Below the pieces are notes generated by a model. That model made no database searches and was not told the origin of the DNA. It was given only the letters and a program-made list of their open reading frames with translations. Positions 1 to 6,594 of a DNA stretch of 12,186 nt are shown one piece after another. Each line of letters opens with the position of its first letter. Positions within the stretch are counted from its first letter, which is position 1. Both the position numbers and the translations under genes were made by a program. Source of the stretch: an uncultured Syntrophobacteraceae bacterium (GTDB lineage: Bacteria > Desulfobacterota > Syntrophobacteria > Syntrophobacterales > Syntrophobacteraceae); the NCBI GenBank assembly GCA_937889795.1, contig CALBZH010000856.1, forward strand, positions 1-12,186. Direction: 5' to 3'.

Positions 1-105
1 CCTGGCCTGCCGACTGTTTTGCAGGCTCGAGCGGGAGCAGCTGTTTTGTAAGTGGTGAGATCTGGACTCCGGTCAGGAGGATACCGGAATGACGAGAAAC
101 AAGGC
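1..105. other. Left edge, non-coding, 3' flank of the HAD gene
   Basis: No gene could be supported here. The only structure seen is a hairpin just past the HAD stop codon: TCCGGT at 68-73 pairs with ACCGGA at 83-88 around a 9-nt loop. There is no T-run on either side, so it is at best a weak terminator for the minus-strand group. Confidence 0.4.
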
Positions 106-576
106 TCAGGAGCGCAGGGTGGCCACAAGGCGCAGCGGATGAATGATCAGGTCGAGCGCATCCATGACACTCGTGGTCACGACGTCGGCGGCCAGGAGTG
201 CCGCCTTCGAGCATCCTTCTTCTTGGATGACGCAAATCCCCAGTGCGGCATTTTCCAACATCAAGGCATCGTTCTGGCCATTGCCGATGCTGACAACACC
301 TGTGCAGCCAAGCGCGTTGATACAAGCTAATTTGGCGCCTGCCTCGTCTTCCTTGGGTATGACGGTTACGGTGCAGGGGAGGTCACCCAGCTCTCGGGCC
401 ACGTTTCCGAACGTGTCCGCGGTGAGGACGTGCACCGTGAGATCGTTCGCAAGAGCGAGCACCCGTTCTTTGACGCCGTCGAGAAGGCGTCCGTCGCGGG
501 CAAGAGTGCCGTTGAAATCGAGCACCAAGTGATCGATATGAAGGTCCTTGAAGCTCGGGATATAGATCGCCAACAT
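106..576 (-). CDS. HAD-family hydrolase, soluble P-type ATPase-like (156 aa)
   Basis: Small cytoplasmic HAD-superfamily protein, most like the family described as 'soluble P-type ATPase' (COG4087 type), which keeps only the phosphorylation core. Seen: motif I DFNGTLA at residues 20-26 (nucleophile D20, T24), motif II threonine in VLTADT (T52), lysine-containing stretch IPKEDEAGAK (73-82), and motif IV SIGNGQNDALML (96-107). The usual second aspartate of HAD phosphatases is asparagine (N22), as often seen in this subgroup. There is no membrane segment and no cap domain, so the substrate cannot be predicted. The start at 576 is chosen because a good ribosome site (AGGGGAAG) precedes it; the frame is open to an ATG at 720, but that extension is arginine-rich and has no family character. 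It is the last gene of the minus-strand group, 127 bp after the radical SAM gene. Confidence 0.8.
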   Translation of the reverse strand: MLAIYIPSFKDLHIDHLVLDFNGTLARDGRLLDGVKERVLALANDLTVHVLTADTFGNVARELGDLPCTVTVIPKEDEAGAKLACINALGCTGVVSIGNGQNDALMLENAALGICVIQEEGCSKAALLAADVVTTSVMDALDLIIHPLRLVATLRS

Positions 577-703
577 CGTTTCTTCCCCTATCGCAGTGGG
601 ACCATGGAGCAGAGCGGAAAAGGGGCTCAGTGACGTGCCTCTCAGCGTGATTGCCTCGAGCCCCCGATCGGGCCGGGTCGCGCGGCGTGCTCGCAACCAA
701 GGC

Positions 704-1981
704 TCACTTCCACTGCCCATAGGCCCCCTTGCGGTAAGACAGGTTGAAAGCGAGCGCCATGGGCGCCCTGATGCTCAGCCACGGGAGCCGCCGGAGGATG
801 CCAGAGTAGGAATAGGTTTCAAGGTAGCAGTCAATCACTCCCTGCTGCAGCTCCTGGGGAGACAGATTCAACGGCTCGTACACCACGTTCAAGCGGTCGT
901 ATTTCGACCAGTCCCGATGGAGCAGTCGACCTTCACGGTCGAGCTTGTCATAGATGGTGGTCCCGGGCAGGGGCGTCAGGACGCAGAAGTTGGCCGATTC
1001 CAGCTTGTTCTCGAACACGAACTCCAGGACGGGTGCGAAGGCGCTCACATCGTCGTTGTCGAAGCCAAAGACGAAGCTCCCCTGAACAAAAATGCCCCTC
1101 TGATGAATCTTACGGATCTTTTCGCGGTATTCCGAGACGACGTTGATCTTCTTTCCGGCAAATTCGATGTTTTTTTCGTTGATGCTTTCGATGCCAATCA
1201 GGACGCCGATACACCCGGCTTCGCGAAAGGCCTTCAGCAGCTCCGGATCGTCCGCGAGGGTGATGGTCACCTGGCAGACCCATCTCTTGCGCAGTGGGGC
1301 AATGAGCCGCATCAGCTCGAGCGAGTACTTGCGATCGAAGCACAGGTTGTCGTCCACAAAGATGAACAGCCGATCCGGCAGAGCCGCGATTTCTCGGGCG
1401 ACGTTTTCCGGGCTCCGCCTCCTGTACTTGCGCCCGAAGAAGGCGGAAGTCGAGCAGAAGCTGCAGCCATGCGGGCAGCCGCGCGATGCCATGACCGTCG
1501 CCGGAACGCGATAAGCCTCCCGCTTGAAAAGCTCCCTCCTGGGACTCGGAGCGTCCCAAAAATCGATGAAGGAGGATGCCCGATAGAGCGGTTGGAGGGT
1601 GCCCCTCATGATGTCCTGCAGGAGCTGCGGCCAGACGGCTTCCGCTTCCCCAGCCACAACGGCGTCCGCATGTCCTTGCGCTTCACCGGGAAGCATGGAG
1701 GCGTGTATCCCCCCGATCACCACGGGAACATGACGAGCGCGGAAAGCGTCGGCGATTTCGTAGCCTCTCAAGGAATTGGACGTCATGATCCCGATCCCCA
1801 CCACGTCGACGGGTGAGTCGAAGTCAATGGGCTCAATGGCTTCGTCGATGATTCGGACGTCGTGCTCGCGGGGCGTGGCGGCCGCAACACAGGCAAGCCC
1901 GAGCGGCGGCCAGCCGAAATGGCTTTTCTGGCCCTTCCAGCGCTGAAAGTCGGAGCAGGGTTGAATGAGCAGGATCTTCAT
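704..1981 (-). CDS. B12-binding-domain radical SAM protein (425 aa)
   Basis: Cytoplasmic radical S-adenosylmethionine enzyme with an N-terminal cobalamin-binding-type Rossmann domain. Seen: residues 1-140 form the B12-binding-like fold (MKILLIQP at the start, DVVGIGIMTSN at 59-69, VPVVIGGIHAS at 85-95). No DxHxxG motif is visible, as is usual in this class. The radical SAM core follows at about 163-340, with the cluster motif RGCPHGCSFC (C169, C173, C176), FVDDNLCFD at 208-216 and GIESINEKN at 263-271. The last 80 residues are a family-type C-terminal extension. The length is normal for B12-radical SAM methyltransferase-like proteins, which methylate or rearrange unreactive carbons. The substrate is unknown, and no obvious biosynthetic partner lies nearby. 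It starts 25 bp after the XRE-cupin regulator on the same strand, so the two are probably cotranscribed. The ribosome site is weak (GGAAG, about 10 nt upstream). Confidence 0.88.
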   Translation of the reverse strand: MKILLIQPCSDFQRWKGQKSHFGWPPLGLACVAAATPREHDVRIIDEAIEPIDFDSPVDVVGIGIMTSNSLRGYEIADAFRARHVPVVIGGIHASMLPGEAQGHADAVVAGEAEAVWPQLLQDIMRGTLQPLYRASSFIDFWDAPSPRRELFKREAYRVPATVMASRGCPHGCSFCSTSAFFGRKYRRRSPENVAREIAALPDRLFIFVDDNLCFDRKYSLELMRLIAPLRKRWVCQVTITLADDPELLKAFREAGCIGVLIGIESINEKNIEFAGKKINVVSEYREKIRKIHQRGIFVQGSFVFGFDNDDVSAFAPVLEFVFENKLESANFCVLTPLPGTTIYDKLDREGRLLHRDWSKYDRLNVVYEPLNLSPQELQQGVIDCYLETYSYSGILRRLPWLSIRAPMALAFNLSYRKGAYGQWK

Positions 1982-2006
1982 GAGATTGAATCTTCCCGGA
2001 GCGGAG

Positions 2007-3317
2007 CTAAGCGCTCATGCCTCGAAGCTTCAGCCACAGCAATTTGGCGGGGACTTTGGATTCGTTGCGCCATTGAGTCGGCATTTCGCTCGTGAGGTAG
2101 ACAACATCCCCGGGCTCCAGGACGTGTGTGTCGCCCCCGATTTTCATTTCGATGACCCCTGAAATGAGGTAGCCCAATTCGTGCCCCTTGTGAAAGAAAA
2201 AATGGGACGAGAGCGATTGGCCCGGAGCGATTTCAATGAGATAGGGCTCGGCTTGGGGATCGAAATCAGCGGGAGAAAGTGCCCGGACCTTGATTTCCTC
2301 ATCCGAAAACTGCGGGAGCTTCATATCAACGGCGTCGGCCGCCGGAAAAACGACCTTCGGCGCTTCCGGGCGGCTCTGGAAAAATGCGCCAACATCGACA
2401 TTGAGGATCTCTGCCATTTTCAGCAAGGCCGGCAGCGAGGGCAGGATGGAGCTGCTCTCGACCTGTGAGATCGTGCTCGGCGTCACCCCGACCAGCCGGG
2501 CGAGCTCCGTCTGAGAGAGGCTTCGTTTCTGACGCAGGTCCCTTAGACGCTGCCCCATATCCACGCCGCCCTTGGAGCGTCTTTCGTCGTCGAAGGTGAT
2601 CATCTGGTCCTTGGCCCGGTAGACAAAGGGATGATGAAGGTTCTCGATGTCACGGCGCTCGGCCTTCAGCACCGACAGGGAGGTGGTCCCTCGCTTGATG
2701 GAAAGGTCGATGACCACCTGGGCAATCTGGCTGATTTGAGCCCGCAGGCGGGACGAGTGGGCTTTCTTCTCCATGATCCAGTAAGCGACCGTGTTGAGCT
2801 CATACAGGTGGGGACACGCATGCGAGTAAAAGTTGATGATGTGCTCCTCCCCCCCCCAGACTTCCTGCATCCCGGTAAGGCTTTCGAACACGAACCGTAC
2901 ATCGCCCTCCAGTTCCCCGTGGACACCATAGAGAACCTCCGTGAAACGGTCCATCTTGCGTGGCTCGGGGACCCGGACAATGCGGCAGGGCAAGGTGTCG
3001 AGGCTCTCCTCCTGGTAAAAGCGGAGGAACGTTTGGGCGTCCGCCCCTTTGCCAGATGTGAAACAGTCGAGAATGGTGACCGAAGGGTGTAGGGCCAGCT
3101 TGCCCAGCTTTTCGAGGAGGTTCCTGGGCGAGCGATCGAAGCTCACATAAATGATGGGCCGATCCTCAGCCTGGCACGCTTGTATGAAATGCTGGCAGAA
3201 GACGGAGGCCAGACTCCCGGAATCGTCGTACCAGATCACGTTGTCTCCGATATACAGGTCGCCCAGGATGCGATCCAAGGGGGCTACTCCCGATGTCACG
3301 CGCTGCCTCGTGCTCAT
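2007..3317 (-). CDS. Three-domain regulator: degenerate KaiC/RecA-like + XRE HTH + cupin (436 aa)
   Basis: DNA-binding transcriptional regulator. Residues 1-240 follow the layout of a KaiC-type RecA-like ATPase (TSGVAPLDRILGDLYIGD at 8-25, then IIYVSFDRSPRNL at 55-67). However, the P-loop position reads WYDDSGSLAS with no GKT/S, the usual FEE reads FDR, and the Walker B-like strand reads RFVFESLTGM with Glu for Asp, so ATP hydrolysis is doubtful. Residues 254-312 are a clear XRE helix-turn-helix (LRQKRSLSQTELARLVGVTP, then STISQVE). Residues 355-432 are a cupin with H376, H379 and E380 in the metal-site segment FFHKGHELGYL. The start at 3317 has AGGAG 9 nt upstream. The gene is divergent from the glutamate synthase operon, across a region with inverted repeats. 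Control of its own group and perhaps of glt is inferred, not shown. An effector binding in the cupin is likely. Confidence 0.85.
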   Translation of the reverse strand: MSTRQRVTSGVAPLDRILGDLYIGDNVIWYDDSGSLASVFCQHFIQACQAEDRPIIYVSFDRSPRNLLEKLGKLALHPSVTILDCFTSGKGADAQTFLRFYQEESLDTLPCRIVRVPEPRKMDRFTEVLYGVHGELEGDVRFVFESLTGMQEVWGGEEHIINFYSHACPHLYELNTVAYWIMEKKAHSSRLRAQISQIAQVVIDLSIKRGTTSLSVLKAERRDIENLHHPFVYRAKDQMITFDDERRSKGGVDMGQRLRDLRQKRSLSQTELARLVGVTPSTISQVESSSILPSLPALLKMAEILNVDVGAFFQSRPEAPKVVFPAADAVDMKLPQFSDEEIKVRALSPADFDPQAEPYLIEIAPGQSLSSHFFFHKGHELGYLISGVIEMKIGGDTHVLEPGDVVYLTSEMPTQWRNESKVPAKLLWLKLRGMSA

Positions 3318-3390
3318 AACCAGTCACTCCTGCCCTCGAAATTTTCCAGTTGCATTTCCGCACTCCATTGTCTTGAAATCCACGAAGTTT

Positions 3391-3419
3391 TCTATTAACT
3401 TTCTACGGCTGGTTGTCAA
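3391..3419 (-). promoter_or_regulatory. Candidate sigma70-type promoter of the regulator gene
   Basis: On the minus strand a perfect TTGACA (plus-strand positions 3414-3419) is followed after 17 bp by AATAGA (3391-3396), a weak -10. It lies about 75 bp before the regulator start codon at 3317. The -35 overlaps the inverted repeat at 3413-3428, which would suit repression. The -10 matches only three of six consensus bases. Confidence 0.4.
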
Positions 3420-3428
3420 CGATGACAA
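3413..3428. promoter_or_regulatory. Candidate operator, TTGTCA-N4-TGACAA
   Basis: A perfect 6-bp inverted repeat around ACGA (TTGTCAACGATGACAA). A second dyad, GATGA-CAA-TCATC, overlaps it at 3421-3433. Its position over the likely -35 of the regulator gene suggests an autoregulatory binding site. Size and symmetry fit an XRE-type dimer, but binding by the neighbouring protein is inference. Confidence 0.45.
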
Positions 3429-3459
3429 TCATCACCGAAGGACCGCCACAGCGCATAAT

Positions 3460-3474
3460 GGTCAATGGCTGACC
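3460..3474. promoter_or_regulatory. Candidate operator, GGTCA-N5-TGACC
   Basis: A perfect 5-bp inverted repeat (GGTCAATGGCTGACC). It shares the GTCA...TGAC half-site core with the dyad at 3413-3428, one base further apart, and is centred about 46 bp away. The shared core makes a common binding protein plausible. Confidence 0.35.
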
Positions 3475-3608
3475 GCGCATGGCGGATGCGCAGGTCCCGG
3501 TGGGGTTCTCGAGCGGTAACCGGGCTCATCAGATGCGGCAAAATGATCAACGTCGAATGAAGACCTCGACCAGTGGGGCATGACAGTGGCGTCGGACGGG
3601 TCGGGGGT

Positions 3609-3623
3609 GAACTACGATAGTTC
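3609..3623. promoter_or_regulatory. Inverted repeat GAACTA-CGA-TAGTTC
   Basis: A perfect 6-bp inverted repeat with a 3-bp centre, 210 bp upstream of the first glutamate synthase gene. The half-site differs from the GTCA/TGAC dyads, so it may serve a different protein or be a small hairpin in a 5' leader. No T-run follows directly. Confidence 0.35.
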
Positions 3624-3832
3624 CTGCCTTCATTGTTTTTCCTTACCGCAATCCTCTGAGCAGTGCGATGCAGCCTGACGGGGAAGAGCTACTTCAATCG
3701 GGCCTCTCCAAGAGTTACGAGTAGCGCGTGGCGCCATGAGGCGTCCTAATCTCAACGTTCCGGTATCCTTGCGCGCCTTTTCGCTGGGTACAAGGTGGAT
3801 CGGACGGTTGGTTGTCAGGGAGAGAAAGCAGA

Positions 3833-4963
3833 ATGTGTCGATTATTCGCGTTGACCAGTGATGAGCCCCTGTCTCCGATGCGGGCCATTGAGGCACTGGA
3901 GGTCATGCGGGAGGGGCACGACGGATCCGGAGTCGGGCTGTTTCTATCCGACCTGGGAGGACCGTTCGAGGAGCTGAAAGGCTCACCCATCCTTTCGGGG
4001 ATTTTCACCAACGAAGGCTTGAAGCGCCTTGATCATTTCATGATGAACATCGGCTTCATCACCAAATACAAGATGTCCATCAAAGTGCCGAAGAATCCTC
4101 CGCCGGGGGTGCCCAAGCGGGACACGTATCTCATTCGTGCTTACGAGCTTCCCGAAACATGGGAGAACCTGAGCCAGGACGAAATCAATCTGAAGCTCAT
4201 GCTCACCCGGCTCCAGCTTCGCCAGATGGGCGAGGAAGCGGAAGACATGATCGTCTACAGCTTCTGGCCGGATGTGATCATGATCAAGGAAATCGGCGAT
4301 CCGTTGTCGGTGGGCGAATACCTGCAGCTGGACCGCAAGGAGCTCAAAGCGCGCATCGTGCTGGCCCAGGGGCGCCAAAACACCAACTACGCCATCAATT
4401 TGTATGCCTGCCACCCTTTTTTCATCCAGGGCATCGCGAGCATGACCAACGGCGAAAACACCGCCTTCGTGCCCATCAAGGAATATCTCATGTCGCGGGG
4501 CTTTCCGGGATACATCGGGTACAACTCCGACTCCGAGGTGTTCACGCACATTTTGCACTACTCCATGAACCGGCTCGGGCTGGGCATCGAATCCTACAAG
4601 CACATCATCACGCCCCTCCAGGACAGCGACCTGGAATCCCACCCCAACGGGGGATTCCTCAAACAGCTCAAGCATGCGTGCCGGCGTCTCATCATCGACG
4701 GCCCCAACTGCGTCATCGGCTGTCTCCCGGACAAGTCCCTCTTTATGGTGCAGGATCGCAAGAAGCTTCGGCCCGGCGTCGTCGGCGGCCGTCCTGGACT
4801 CTATGCCTTCTCGTCCGAAATGTGCGGCCTCGATGCGGCCATTCCCGAGCGCGACAAGAGCGCTGACTTTCAACCCATGCATCTCGACACGGTGGTGGTC
4901 ACACCGGACCGTCAGGAGTTTCAGATATGGTCTCAAATGGAAGCATTACCCCTTCAAGCCTGA
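3833..4963 (+). CDS. Glutamate synthase, class II glutamine amidotransferase subunit (376 aa)
   Basis: Releases ammonia from glutamine for the synthase subunit encoded next door; this is the stand-alone amidotransferase of the split 'archaeal-type' glutamate synthase. Seen: the protein begins Met-Cys, so removal of Met exposes the N-terminal nucleophile Cys2 of an Ntn hydrolase. GHDGSGVGLF follows at 28-37, then the glutaminase-pocket-like segments GRQNTNYAINLYACHPF (180-196) and MTNGENT (204-210), then YNSDSEVF (230-237) and SSEMCGLDA (327-335). The start at 3833 is chosen over a TTG at 3812 because it puts Cys at position 2 and has AGGGAGAG just upstream. The length is typical of the family. 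Its last 37 bp overlap the next gene, a sign of coupled translation. The product is cytoplasmic. First gene of the three-gene operon. Confidence 0.9.
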   Translation: MCRLFALTSDEPLSPMRAIEALEVMREGHDGSGVGLFLSDLGGPFEELKGSPILSGIFTNEGLKRLDHFMMNIGFITKYKMSIKVPKNPPPGVPKRDTYLIRAYELPETWENLSQDEINLKLMLTRLQLRQMGEEAEDMIVYSFWPDVIMIKEIGDPLSVGEYLQLDRKELKARIVLAQGRQNTNYAINLYACHPFFIQGIASMTNGENTAFVPIKEYLMSRGFPGYIGYNSDSEVFTHILHYSMNRLGLGIESYKHIITPLQDSDLESHPNGGFLKQLKHACRRLIIDGPNCVIGCLPDKSLFMVQDRKKLRPGVVGGRPGLYAFSSEMCGLDAAIPERDKSADFQPMHLDTVVVTPDRQEFQIWSQMEALPLQA

Positions 4964-6585
4964 GCGTTAAAGACTTGACCTGGCAGATCCACTGGGACAA
5001 GGAGCGCTGCACCCTCTGCGGACGATGCACGGCCGTTTGTCCGGTGCATGCCATAGAGCTGGGCGTTTTCAGGAAGCGGACGGTTGAGATCCCCTCGCTC
5101 AGCGGCCTCGGGGTGAGCCCGGCCCAGTCCAATGTTTTCAAGGTCTTCCATGGAGTTCGCCAGCGGACGGACCCCGCGTATGCGTGCGTGGGCTGCGCCT
5201 CCTGCAGCCTGGTCTGCCCCAACGACTGCATCATGCCGGTCCGAACCGACGAAGCGGACAAGCTCCGCTTCCATATCAACCGGGGCGGCCAGCCCAGGCG
5301 GCGTGGCGGGCGACGAAACGCCATCGACGGCGCTGCCGGAGGCGTCCTTGACCGGATCAAATTCGTCCGGATTTCCATGCTCACTGACCCGGCGCTCGAT
5401 GCCGGCCGCCACGAATTTGAGCTACGAACCCTCCTGGGACGCGTGCTGCCGCCGGAGGAAACCGTGACGCTCTATCGAGAGCAGGGCTGGATTCCCCCGG
5501 TTCGCGAGATCTACCCGCTCATCATCGGCTCCATGTCCTTCGGGGCGCTTTCTCCCAACATGTGGGAGGGGCTGCAGATGGGTGTTGCCTATCTCAACGA
5601 AGAGCTGAAGATGCCCGTGCGCGTGGCCACGGGCGAAGGCGGCTGTCCACCGCGCCTCCTGCGGTCGCGCTTCTTGAAATATGTCATCCTGCAGATCGCA
5701 AGCGGCTACTTCGGCTGGGACGAGATCATCCACGCGCTGCCCGAGATGAAGGAGGATCCCTGCGCGATCGAGATCAAATACGGGCAGGGCGCGAAGCCAG
5801 GCGACGGCGGCCTTCTCATGTGGTACAAGGTCAACAAGCTCATCGCCGCCATCCGCGGCGTGCCGACCGGGGTAAGCCTCCCGAGTCCGCCCACCCACCA
5901 GACGAAATATTCGATCGAAGAAGCCGTCGCCAAAATGATCCAGTCCATGTACATGGCCTGGGGATTCAGAGTCCCGGTGTACCCGAAGATTTCGGGAACG
6001 TCGACGGCGCTCGCCGTGCTGAACAACCTGACCCGGAACCCGTATGCGGCCGGCCTCGCCGTCGACGGCGAAGACGGCGGCACGGGCGCGGCCTACAATG
6101 TCTCCATGGACCACATGGGACACCCCATTGCGAGCAACCTGCGCGACTGCTACCTGAATCTTGTCAGGGTCGGCAAGCAGAACGAAATCCCCCTGTTCGC
6201 GGGCGGCGGTATCGGCAAGCATGGGAACCTGGCGGCCAACGCGGCGGCGCTCATCATGCTGGGGGCGAGTGGCGTTCAGATCGGCAAGTACATCATGCAA
6301 GCCGCGGCGGGGTGCCTCGGGTCCGAGTCCGACCGGTGCAACATCTGCAACATCGGGCTGTGCCCCAAGGGGATCACATCCCAGGATGCACGCCTCTACC
6401 GGAGACTCGACCCGGAAAAGGTGGCGGAGCGCGTCGTGGACGTTTTTCTGAGCTTCGACACCGAGCTGAAGAAGATCGTGGCGCCCCTTGGTCGCTCGAC
6501 GTCGCTTCCCATCGGGATGTCGGACGCCTTGGCCATCAACGACTACAACGCGGCCGAGCGGCTGCAGATCAAATATGTGGTGTAG
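4927..6585 (+). CDS. Glutamate synthase, FMN synthase subunit with N-terminal 2[4Fe-4S] ferredoxin (552 aa)
   Basis: Central synthase subunit: combines ammonia with 2-oxoglutarate and reduces the imine to glutamate using FMN. Seen: an N-terminal bacterial ferredoxin with two cluster motifs (C28, C31, C34, C38 followed by P; C87, C90, C93, C97 followed by P). The FMN/2-oxoglutarate barrel spans about 190-480, with PLIIGSMSFGALSP (196-209), TGEGGCPPR (234-242), KYGQGAKPGDGG (283-294), DGEDGGTGAAYN (379-390) and AGGGIGKHGN (424-433). Near the end, C470, C473 and C478 in RCNICNIGLCPKG correspond to the [3Fe-4S] site of glutamate synthases. The start at 4927 has AGGAG about 8 nt upstream, inside the preceding gene. 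The ferredoxin domain implies electrons arrive through iron-sulfur centres, from the oxidoreductase part of the next gene or from free ferredoxin. All expected motifs are intact. Confidence 0.93.
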   Translation: MVSNGSITPSSLSVKDLTWQIHWDKERCTLCGRCTAVCPVHAIELGVFRKRTVEIPSLSGLGVSPAQSNVFKVFHGVRQRTDPAYACVGCASCSLVCPNDCIMPVRTDEADKLRFHINRGGQPRRRGGRRNAIDGAAGGVLDRIKFVRISMLTDPALDAGRHEFELRTLLGRVLPPEETVTLYREQGWIPPVREIYPLIIGSMSFGALSPNMWEGLQMGVAYLNEELKMPVRVATGEGGCPPRLLRSRFLKYVILQIASGYFGWDEIIHALPEMKEDPCAIEIKYGQGAKPGDGGLLMWYKVNKLIAAIRGVPTGVSLPSPPTHQTKYSIEEAVAKMIQSMYMAWGFRVPVYPKISGTSTALAVLNNLTRNPYAAGLAVDGEDGGTGAAYNVSMDHMGHPIASNLRDCYLNLVRVGKQNEIPLFAGGGIGKHGNLAANAAALIMLGASGVQIGKYIMQAAAGCLGSESDRCNICNIGLCPKGITSQDARLYRRLDPEKVAERVVDVFLSFDTELKKIVAPLGRSTSLPIGMSDALAINDYNAAERLQIKYVV

Positions 6586-6594
6586 GAGAATTGG

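Larger units (their letters stand above)
3318..3832. other. Divergent intergenic region between regulator and glt operon (515 bp)
   Basis: No gene was found here. The part next to the regulator (3340-3435) is more AT-rich and holds the candidate promoter and two dyads. The remainder holds the GAACTA/TAGTTC dyad, a loose hairpin CCCGGT (3496-3501) with ACCGGG (3519-3524), and another, GCTACT (3688-3693) with AGTAGC (3720-3725). No convincing sigma70 or sigma54 promoter was seen for the plus-strand glt operon, so its transcription start is open. A long 5' leader is possible. Confidence 0.6.

Noticed and set aside
68..88. Hairpin TCCGGT/ACCGGA as terminator of the minus-strand group
   Set aside because: A six-base-pair stem with no following T-run in either direction is too weak to call a terminator.
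577..720. Longer version of the HAD protein starting at 720
   Set aside because: The 48-residue extension is arginine/serine-rich without HAD character, overlaps the radical SAM gene end, and lacks the ribosome site seen before 576.
596..1816. 406-codon plus-strand frame opposite the radical SAM gene
   Set aside because: It is a shadow of a gene with clear motifs (C169/C173/C176 cluster site) on the other strand, with no recognisable domain of its own.
3640..3832. Possible riboswitch-like leader before the glt operon
   Set aside because: Only loose 6-bp pairings were found. No glutamine, glycine or other known riboswitch core could be recognised by eye.
3983..4936. 317-codon minus-strand frame opposite the amidotransferase gene
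   Set aside because: Antisense shadow of the amidotransferase, whose Met-Cys start and pocket motifs are intact.
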